Shown in pieces: positions 10,258 through 16,516 of a DNA stretch of 64,000 nucleotides. Source of the DNA: Rhodanobacter sp. (lineage in GTDB: Bacteria > Pseudomonadota > Gammaproteobacteria > Xanthomonadales > Rhodanobacteraceae); contig AP031382.1 in the NCBI GenBank assembly GCA_040371205.1, forward strand, positions 1,547,562-1,611,561. Direction: 5' to 3'. Each line of letters opens with the position of its first letter. Within the stretch, counting starts at the first letter, position 1. The translations under genes were made by a program, and so were the position numbers. Under the pieces are notes generated by a model. The model had not been told where the DNA came from. It saw nothing but the letters and a program-made list of their open reading frames with translations, and searched no databases.

Positions 10258-11533
10258 GATTGCGACCCTGCGGCAGTTGTGCAGTCAGCGCGGCCGGTGG
10301 CATCGACGCGGCCGGCACGGTGATCGTGGCGGCCACGCCTTCCGGCACGTTGGCCACCACCGCCAGCGAGGCACGCGGGCCGTACACCAGCTGCAAGCGC
10401 TCGCGCACGTTCTTGAGGCCGATGCCGGTGCCGCCGCTGGCCATGCCGAAGCCCTGGCCGTCGTCGGCCACGGTCACCATCACGCTGTCGCCGTCGCGGC
10501 GGGCCAGGATCCACACGTTGCCGCCGCCGGGCTTGGGTTCCAGGCCGTGCTTGATCGCGTTCTCCACCAGCGTCTGCAGCATCATCGGCGGCAGCGTGAC
10601 GGTGCGCAGCGCATCCGGCACGTCGATCCTCAGCTCCAGCCGGGAGCCCATGCGGATCTTGAGGATCTCGAGGTAGGCACGCGCGCGCTCCAGCTCCTCG
10701 CCCAGCGTCGACAGCGTTTCCTCCGCGCTGGGCAGCGAATGGCGCAGGTACTGGATAAGGTGGCCGAGCATGCGGTCGGCCTGAGCAGGCTCGCTGCGCG
10801 TGAGGTACTGCGCGCTGGCCAGCGTGTTGTAGAGGAAATGCGGCTCCACCTGCGCGTGCAGCAGGTTGAGCTTGGCCTGCGCCAGCTCCTTGTCGGTGGC
10901 GGTCTGCGCGGCGGCCTGCTGTTCGCGGCGGCGGCGCTCGGCCACGCGGCGCACGAGGGCGCGGGTGATCGCCTCGGCGTTGACCAGGTTGGTGCCGTCG
11001 TCCACGCGGAACCAGTCGGCCCAGGCGCCGCTTTCCGGTTCGCACAGCAGGGTGACGCTGCCGGTGCCGTCGCCCGGCGTCACCGTGGCGAAGATCTGGT
11101 TGCGCCGGCTGCCGACCCAACTGAAGGGGTTGAGCCAGCCGAGCATGCCGCGGCCATAGGGATTCGGATGGCGCACTTTTGCCCGCACCTGCAGGCTGTC
11201 GCGGGCGCTTTCGATGTCCTCGGTATAAGGCAGTTCGCGGACGGTCGCGTCCAGCATGTCGAACGCCTCGCCGGCCTCGAACGGCAGCTCGATCTGCCGG
11301 CGCTGGCGGTTGCCCAGCGTGGCCAGGGTCGCGTGCCCCGCGATCAGCCGCACGCGGCGCAGGTGGGAAAACGCGCCGCTCACCACCGTCACCAGCACGA
11401 CAAAGGCGAAGATTTCCGGCAGCGGCTGCAGGCTGCGGAATGGGCCGCTGTTGGAAAGCAGGCCCAATACGCAGACCAGCGCCACCAGCCAGGCGACCAC
11501 CAGCCGCGCCACGAAGAAGAAACTCTTGATCAC
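10254..11533 (-). CDS. LytS/YehU-type sensor histidine kinase, apparently frameshifted at its 3' end
   Basis: Membrane histidine kinase of the HisKA-like (5TMR/LytS) group and partner of the LytTR regulator. From the GTG at 11533 it has two membrane helices (about residues 5-26 and 41-56) and a soluble linker. The phosphoacceptor His232 lies in VEPHFLYNTLAS. The ATPase motifs are LVENAIKHGLEP (N box), VADDGQGF (G1) and GTGIGLKNVRERL (G2). After ATITVPAAS near 10310 this frame does not stop: it stays open through the whole regulator gene to 9416. A one-base shift near 10260-10310 would bring in the TGA at 10254-10256, which overlaps the regulator ATG. The coordinates given assume that ending. 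Either a true frameshift or a sequencing error is likely. Confidence 0.8.
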
Positions 11534-11754
11534 GATGGTGTCCCCGTTGCCTGATCGTCGGGAGCGAGCATAGCCGCCGATTCCGCGGGTTTCGCCGGGC
11601 AGGCGACGAAGCCGGGTTCGGTTGGGGTGTAACGGGCGAAAGGCGGCACGAGGCACGAGTGGCAGGCATGACTTCCGGCCATTCCTGCCCGCCTTCGCCA
11701 CCGCCACCATGGGCGCCACTTTGTCCCCCCACGTTTTCCAAGGAGAGGCCTCCA

Positions 11755-14409
11755 ATGCGCAAGACCCTGGTTTCCGCGATCGCGCTGGCGCTCGCCGTGT
11801 CCGCCGGCGCCACGCTGGCGATGCCGGCGCAGCATGCGGCTGTCGCCGTGTCGCAGATTCCCACCCAGTTGCCGCGCAACGTGCGGCCCACGCATTACGC
11901 CGTGGCCATCACGCCGCATGCGGACAAGCTGAACTTCGACGGCCAGGTCGGCATCGACCTGCAGGTGCTCGAGCCCAGCACCAGTGTCACGCTCAACGCG
12001 GCGGGCATGACGTTCTCGTCGGTGACGCTGGCGCCTGCCGCGGGCAAGGGGGGCGCGCTCAAGGCCAAGGTCGCGGTGGACGCGAAGACGCAGACCGCCA
12101 CCTTCAGCTTCGACAAGACGATTGCGCCGGGTCGCTACACGCTGGCGATGGATTACGTGGGCACCATCGGCACCCAGGCCAATGGACTGTTCGCCATCGA
12201 CTATCCCACCGCCTCCGGCCAGAAGCGCGCGCTGTTCACCCAGTTCGAGAACTCCGATGCGCGCCGCTTCATCCCCTCGTGGGACGAGCCCGCCTACAAG
12301 GCCACCTTCGACCTCACCGTCACCGTGCCCAGCGACGAGATGGCGGTGAGCAACATGCCGGTGGCCTCGAAGGTCGACGCCGGCCATGGCCTGGAAAAGG
12401 TGCGCTTCCAGACCACGCCAAAGATGTCCACCTACCTGCTGTTCTTCGGCCTCGGCGACTTCGACCGCGTCACCACCAGCTCGGACGGCACCCAGATCGG
12501 CGTGATCATGCAGAAGGGCAAGGGCGCGCAGGCGGCCTTCACGCTGGAGTCGGCCAAGACCGTGCTGCACGACTACAACCAGTACTTCGGCATCAAGTAC
12601 CCGCTGCCCAAGCTGGACAACATCGCCGCACCGGGCAGCAGCCAGTTCTTCTCGGCGATGGAGAACTGGGGCGCCATCTTCACCTTCGAGTACGCCATGC
12701 TGCTCGACCCGGCGTATTCCACCCAGGGCGACAAGATGGAGGTGTTCAACACCGCCGCGCACGAGATGGCGCACCAGTGGTTCGGCGACCTGGTGACCAT
12801 GGACTGGTGGGACAACCTGTGGCTCAACGAGGGCTTCGCCTCGTGGATGGCCGAGCGCGAAACCGAGAAGGTGCATCCGGAATGGAACACTGTGCTCGAC
12901 ACCGTAAGCACGCGCGAAGGCGCGATGTCGGTGGACGCGGTGGCCACCACCCATCCCATCGTGCAGAAGATCGACACGGTGGAGCAGGCCAGCCAGGCCT
13001 TCGACACCATCACCTACTCCAAGGGCGAGGCGGTGATCCGCATGCTCGAAGCCTATGTCGGCCCGGAGAACTGGCGCCAGGGCGTGCACAACTACCTCAA
13101 GGCGCACGCCTACGGCAACACCGTGTCCGACGACCTGTGGCACGCGATGGACGGCGTGGCCCCCGGCAAGCACCTCACCCAGGTGGCGCACGACTTCACC
13201 CTGCAGCCCGGCGTGCCACTGATCAAGGTGGACTCCGTCATGTGCAGCGACGGCGAGACCACCCTCACGCTTACCCAAGGCGAGTTCACCAAGGACCGCC
13301 CGAACAAGCAGCCGCTGCGCTGGCACGTGCCGGTGATCGCCGAGGTGGTGGGCAACGCCGCGTCCAGCACCCTGGTGGACGGCACCGCCACCATAAAGCT
13401 GAAGGGCTGCGGCCCGGTGCTGGTCAACGCCGGGCAGACCGGCTACTACCGCACGCTGTATGCGCCGGCGCAGCTCGCCGCGCTGAAGCAGGACTTCAAC
13501 AAGCTCGCGCCGATCGACCAGCTCGGTCTGATGACGGACACCTGGGCCGAGAGCATGGCCGGCCTCGAACCGGTGTCGGATTTCCTCGACATGGCCAAGG
13601 CCACCCCGGCCGACGCCGCGCCGGAAATCTGGGCGGAAGTGGCCGGCAGCCTGGAAGCGCTGGACCAGTACTACCGCGGCGACCAGGCGCGGCAGGACCG
13701 CTTCCGCGCCTACGCCGTGGCGCAGCTCAAGCCGGTGTTCGCGCGCGTGGGCTGGGACGCCAGGCCCGACGAAAGCACCTCGACCACACTGCTGCGCGCG
13801 CAGCTGATCGGCGCGCTGTCCGAGCTGGGCGACGCGGACATGCTGAAGGAAGTGCACCGTCGCTACGAGGCCGAGGCCACCGATCCCAAGGCGGTGCCGC
13901 CGGCGCTGCGCAAGACCATCCTCGCCATCGTGGCGCAGCACGCGGACGCGGCCACCTGGGACAAGCTGCACGCCCAGGCCAAGGCCGAGAAGTCGCCGAT
14001 GATCCAGGACCGCCTGTACGGCCTGCTGTCCTACGCCAAGGACAAGGCGCTGGCGCAGCGCGCGCTGGACCTCGCGCTCACCGCCGAGCCCGGCGCCACC
14101 AACAGCGCCGGCATGATCCGCGGCGTGTCCTGGCAGCACCCGGAACTGGCCTACGACTTCGCCATGGCGCATCGCGCGCAGGTGGACAAGCTGGTCGACT
14201 CCACCTCCGGCGGCCGCTACTACCCGTCGCTGGCCAGCATGTCGTTCGACCCGGCGATGATCGACAAGATCAAGGCCTACGAGGCCACCATCGACCCCTC
14301 CGCGCGCCGCCCCGCCGACGCCGTGATCGCCAACATCCAGTACCGCATGATGATCCGCAAGGATCGCCTGCCGGCGGTGGATGCGTGGCTGGCCAAGAAC
14401 GGCGGCTGA
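11755..14409 (+). CDS. Exported M1-family aminopeptidase
   Basis: Zinc metallopeptidase that trims N-terminal residues from peptides; 884 residues. The start at 11755 follows AGGAGAGG and gives a Sec signal peptide (MRKTLVSAIALALAVSAGAT, cleavage near residue 22), so the enzyme is periplasmic or secreted, unlike cytoplasmic E. coli PepN. The substrate motif SAMENWG (a GAMEN variant) is followed by the zinc site HEMAH at residues 336-340 and Glu359 in LNEGFAS, the expected spacing of HExxH-x18-E. A long helical ERAP1-like C-terminal domain fills the rest. It is read divergently from the LytS-type kinase and ends at a strong terminator. Confidence 0.93.
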   Translation: MRKTLVSAIALALAVSAGATLAMPAQHAAVAVSQIPTQLPRNVRPTHYAVAITPHADKLNFDGQVGIDLQVLEPSTSVTLNAAGMTFSSVTLAPAAGKGGALKAKVAVDAKTQTATFSFDKTIAPGRYTLAMDYVGTIGTQANGLFAIDYPTASGQKRALFTQFENSDARRFIPSWDEPAYKATFDLTVTVPSDEMAVSNMPVASKVDAGHGLEKVRFQTTPKMSTYLLFFGLGDFDRVTTSSDGTQIGVIMQKGKGAQAAFTLESAKTVLHDYNQYFGIKYPLPKLDNIAAPGSSQFFSAMENWGAIFTFEYAMLLDPAYSTQGDKMEVFNTAAHEMAHQWFGDLVTMDWWDNLWLNEGFASWMAERETEKVHPEWNTVLDTVSTREGAMSVDAVATTHPIVQKIDTVEQASQAFDTITYSKGEAVIRMLEAYVGPENWRQGVHNYLKAHAYGNTVSDDLWHAMDGVAPGKHLTQVAHDFTLQPGVPLIKVDSVMCSDGETTLTLTQGEFTKDRPNKQPLRWHVPVIAEVVGNAASSTLVDGTATIKLKGCGPVLVNAGQTGYYRTLYAPAQLAALKQDFNKLAPIDQLGLMTDTWAESMAGLEPVSDFLDMAKATPADAAPEIWAEVAGSLEALDQYYRGDQARQDRFRAYAVAQLKPVFARVGWDARPDESTSTTLLRAQLIGALSELGDADMLKEVHRRYEAEATDPKAVPPALRKTILAIVAQHADAATWDKLHAQAKAEKSPMIQDRLYGLLSYAKDKALAQRALDLALTAEPGATNSAGMIRGVSWQHPELAYDFAMAHRAQVDKLVDSTSGGRYYPSLASMSFDPAMIDKIKAYEATIDPSARRPADAVIANIQYRMMIRKDRLPAVDAWLAKNGG

Positions 14410-14430
14410 GTTTTTCTGTCAGTGACACGA

Positions 14431-14459
14431 CAAGGCCCCGCATGCGGGGCCTTGTTTTT
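14431..14459 (+). terminator. Rho-independent terminator of the M1 aminopeptidase gene
   Basis: A perfect 24-bp palindrome (14431-14454, arms CAAGGCCCCGCA) is followed by five T residues, 21 nt after the stop codon. Its central 22 bp are identical to the core of the purA terminator. It directly abuts the truncated integron site at 14458-14474, so the cassette relic joins the chromosome at this terminator. Confidence 0.9.
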
Positions 14460-14474
14460 GGATGAATTATTAGC
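14458..14474 (-). repeat. Truncated attC (R'' and spacer only)
   Basis: On the minus strand GCTAATAATTCATCCAA matches the left end of classical attC sites (consensus close to GCCTAACAATTCATTCAA). It includes the stop codon of the upstream gene (TAA at 14472-14470). The site then ends: the stem and right half are missing and the terminator of the M1 aminopeptidase follows at once. Confidence 0.6.
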
Positions 14475-14841
14475 TGGCCTGATCCCGTTCGGTGATCGCA
14501 AGCCATTTCTGAATGACAGTGTCGAGTTCAGGTTCGATCTTGGCAAGATTTTTGGATAAATCGCGTGCTTCTGAAAACCTTTTCTTGGCCAAAAGAGCTT
14601 TGATTGCAAAGTAGTGGGCGTCCACGTTGTTTGGAAATTTATTGCGATACCTTTCAGTTTCTGACAAAAGCTTGTCCAGCTCGTTACTTTCCCAAAGATA
14701 TTTGAACTGTGATTTAAATGAATCAGAGTCCTGCCTTTTGCGGTTGTATAGGGCGCTCAAAATGCTGCTAGCTATGCAATATAAGAGCAGGGCAATTACC
14801 GCCCAGAGCTGCATCTCAATAAGTGCCAATGTACGTTCCAA
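14470..14841 (-). CDS. Cassette gene 2: small membrane-anchored protein, unknown
   Basis: Product of 123 residues from the TTG at 14841 (AAGG 8 nt upstream) or 114 from the ATG at 14814. It has one N-terminal membrane helix (about residues 11-31, LWAVIALLLYCIASSILSAL). A charged cytoplasmic or periplasmic part follows, rich in Lys, Glu, Asn and Ser, with a TPR-like helical pair (VDAHYFAIKALLAKKRFSEARDL). Codon use favours A/T-ending codons, unlike its neighbours. Its stop lies in a partial attC site and it starts 17 nt after a complete one, so it is the gene of an integron cassette. No family recognised. Confidence 0.75.
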   Translation of the reverse strand: MERTLALIEMQLWAVIALLLYCIASSILSALYNRKRQDSDSFKSQFKYLWESNELDKLLSETERYRNKFPNNVDAHYFAIKALLAKKRFSEARDLSKNLAKIEPELDTVIQKWLAITERDQAS

Positions 14842-14857
14842 GTTGGTGTCCTTGCTA

Positions 14858-14916
14858 GCCTGCCGTTGGAGTTAAGCGGCGCGTGGTGTGCGCGTCCGCT
14901 TGGGTGAAATGTTAGC
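14858..14916 (-). repeat. Integron attC recombination site (59 bp)
   Basis: Read on the minus strand, it begins with R'' GCTAACA and TTTCACCC, then the stem AAGCGG, one unpaired A, CGCG, a 7-nt loop, CGCG, CCGCTT. It continues with AACTCC and a degenerate R' (GGCAGGC against GTTAGGC). The single bulged A in the left arm is the hallmark extrahelical base that orients attC recombination, and the AAGC..GCTT stem and TTAACTC spacer match the classical 59-base element. The mutated R' would be expected to lower or abolish recombination. Confidence 0.8.
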
Positions 14917-15220
14917 TTGGCCAGAGTACTCGCCAACCTACCTCTTGGAAGTAGCTTTGAAGCGCAGCTTCATCGGGAACCCAGTCGTCGAAAGCGAAGT
15001 TAACGTTTGGGCCATCTGAGCCGTCCCACCATTCGTAGATTAGGAAGCCGCAAGCGTTGGTGGAATCGTTGGAAACCTTGACTTTGTGCGAAGGCTTGTT
15101 GCTATTGACGATCGATCCAGTGACTTCCAGTGGGATGTTCATCCGAGGCCTAATTGCCGAATATACGGACAAGTCTGTCCAGTTATACATCCAAGGTCGC
15201 GCAAAGAGATCCTCGCGCAA
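14912..15220 (-). CDS. Cassette gene 1: small soluble protein, unknown
   Basis: Product of 102 residues from the TTG at 15220, or 92 from the ATG at 15190; neither has an ideal ribosome site. It is soluble, with no signal peptide, and rich in Trp, Asp and Asn. The C-terminal half (YEWWDGSDGPNVNFAFDDW and EAALQSYFQEVGWRVLWPS) looks like a compact folded domain. It is AT-richer than the neighbouring genes. It begins about 47 nt after a GTTAGGT core site and its stop codon lies in the R'' of the attC, the normal layout of a cassette gene. Cassette genes often encode toxins, immunity proteins or phage-defence factors, but nothing here shows which. Confidence 0.75.
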   Translation of the reverse strand: MREDLFARPWMYNWTDLSVYSAIRPRMNIPLEVTGSIVNSNKPSHKVKVSNDSTNACGFLIYEWWDGSDGPNVNFAFDDWVPDEAALQSYFQEVGWRVLWPS

Positions 15221-15266
15221 CTCCGTAGTTCTTGCGGCAGCTTATCTTTGCCGCGTCCAGCTAACA

Positions 15267-15308
15267 ACCTAACGCAGAGCAGGACAACGAGGCCCTGCTT
15301 TGGAACGG
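15267..15308 (-). repeat. Possible partial attC at the upstream edge of the cassette array
   Basis: On the minus strand CGTTCCAA is followed by an AGCAGG/CCTGCT stem with a 10-nt loop, then CTGC and GTTAGGT, a perfect match to the GTTRRRY core site. The order resembles the right part of an attC, but no R'' is recognisable upstream, so it may be truncated or an attI-like edge. Between it and the ovoB stop at 15353 I see only a small hairpin (15323-15338). Confidence 0.45.
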
Positions 15309-15352
15309 CCGCTCTGGGTGGCGCCAACAGTCGTTGGCTGAGATGCGCAACA

Positions 15353-16516
15353 TTACCCCAGCGCCATTTCGATGGCCTTCAACGCTGCCTCGACATTACC
15401 CAGCGGTGTGCCGATGTTCATGCGCATGAAGCCGCTGCCGCCAGTGCCGAAGTCGATGCCGGGATTCAGGCCGAGCCGGCAGCGGCGGATGAAGAAGTCG
15501 CGCAGCGCCGTGTCGTGCATGCCCAGCGCGCGGCAGTCCAGCCACAGCAGGTAGCCGGCTTCGGGGGGCGTGAGGCGGATCGCGGGGAGGCGCGTGCGCA
15601 GGGCATCGGCGACCACGTCGCGGGTGCCGGCGAGGTAGCTGCGCAGGGCATCGAGCCACGCATCGCCTTCGCGCCATGCGGCTTCGGCGGCGGTGATGGC
15701 GAAGGGGTTGGCGTCGCCCAGGTGCAGGGCGGCGATTGCGCGGTGCAGTGCGCTGCGCTGGTCGGGGCGCGGGGCGGCCAGCACGGACAGGCCCAGCCCC
15801 TGCAGGTTGAAGGTCTTGCCGGGCGATAGCACGGTGATGACGCGGTCGTCCGCCTGTGCGAGGCCGAGCAGCGGATGATGGCTGGCGCCGGGCAGGGCGA
15901 GGTCGCCGTGCACTTCGTCGGCGATGACGGTGAGGCCGTGGCGGCGTGCGATGTGCAGCACGCCTTGCAGCTCGTCCGGCGTCCACGCGCGGCCGACCGG
16001 GTTGTGCGGGTTGCACAGCAGCAGGGCGCGCGCGCCGTCGCGGGCCAGTTGCTCCAGTTGCGCGAGATCCATTGCGTAGCGTTCGTCGGTTTCGCGCAAC
16101 GGGTTGTGCAGCAGGCGGCGGCCGCTGTCTTCCACCGCACGGAAGAAGCCGGGGTACACCGGCGGCTGCACGATCACCGCGTCGCCCGCGGCGGTGCAGG
16201 CCTGAATCGCCGCGATCATCGCGGCCAGTACGCCGCTGGCCGGCACCAGCCACGCGCGTTCGAGCGGCAGGCGATGGCGGCGTGCGCTCCAGTCGACCAA
16301 TGCCTGCAGCAGGCTGTCGGGATACAGTGTGTAGCCGTAAAGCGGATGCCGCGCGCGGGCGATCACGGCCTCGCTCACGCAGGGCGGCACGGCGAAATCC
16401 ATGTCGGCCACCCACATCGGTTGCACCGTGTCGTTGCCGAATTTCTGCCGGCGGCCGTCGAACTTCAGCGCATGGGTGCCGCTGCGGTCGACGGGCCGGT
16501 CGAAATCGAAATTCAC
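15353..16516 (-). CDS. ovoB: PLP-dependent C-S lyase of the PatB/MalY type, probable ovothiol lyase OvoB
   Basis: A 387-residue fold-type I PLP enzyme. The cofactor residues are visible: the Schiff-base Lys234 in SPGKTFNLQG, Asp200 in VIADEVHGD, Asn172 in CNPHNPVGR and Arg in FMRMNIG near the C-terminus. WVADMDF near residue 35 is the PatB/MalY signature. The start is the GTG at 16516, overlapping the ovoA stop as GTGA and giving MNFDFDRPVDR. PatB relatives cleave cystathionine or other C-S bonds. The tight coupling to an OvoA homologue suggests it cleaves histidyl-cysteine sulfoxide to 5-mercaptohistidine. The C-S lyase call is solid; the ovothiol role is inference from context. Confidence 0.85.
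   Translation of the reverse strand: MNFDFDRPVDRSGTHALKFDGRRQKFGNDTVQPMWVADMDFAVPPCVSEAVIARARHPLYGYTLYPDSLLQALVDWSARRHRLPLERAWLVPASGVLAAMIAAIQACTAAGDAVIVQPPVYPGFFRAVEDSGRRLLHNPLRETDERYAMDLAQLEQLARDGARALLLCNPHNPVGRAWTPDELQGVLHIARRHGLTVIADEVHGDLALPGASHHPLLGLAQADDRVITVLSPGKTFNLQGLGLSVLAAPRPDQRSALHRAIAALHLGDANPFAITAAEAAWREGDAWLDALRSYLAGTRDVVADALRTRLPAIRLTPPEAGYLLWLDCRALGMHDTALRDFFIRRCRLGLNPGIDFGTGGSGFMRMNIGTPLGNVEAALKAIEMALG

Larger units (their letters stand above)
14458..15273 (-). mobile_element. Relic integron gene-cassette array (two cassettes, no integrase)
   Basis: Visibly AT-richer than its surroundings, with two short genes on the minus strand whose stop codons both fall inside the same AGCTAA motif at the start of an attC-like site. 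Read on the minus strand: GTTAGGT (core site, 15273-15267), gene 1, a complete 59-bp attC (14916-14858), gene 2, then the first 17 nt of another attC (14474-14458) that breaks off at the aminopeptidase terminator. No integrase or attI is visible. This fits a CALIN (cluster of attC sites lacking an integrase). The cassette organisation is seen directly; the mobile origin is inferred from it. Confidence 0.75.

Noticed and set aside
14400-15360. CRISPR array or prophage as the cause of the AT-rich island
   Set aside because: No spaced direct repeats and no phage genes; the attC-like sites explain the structure better.
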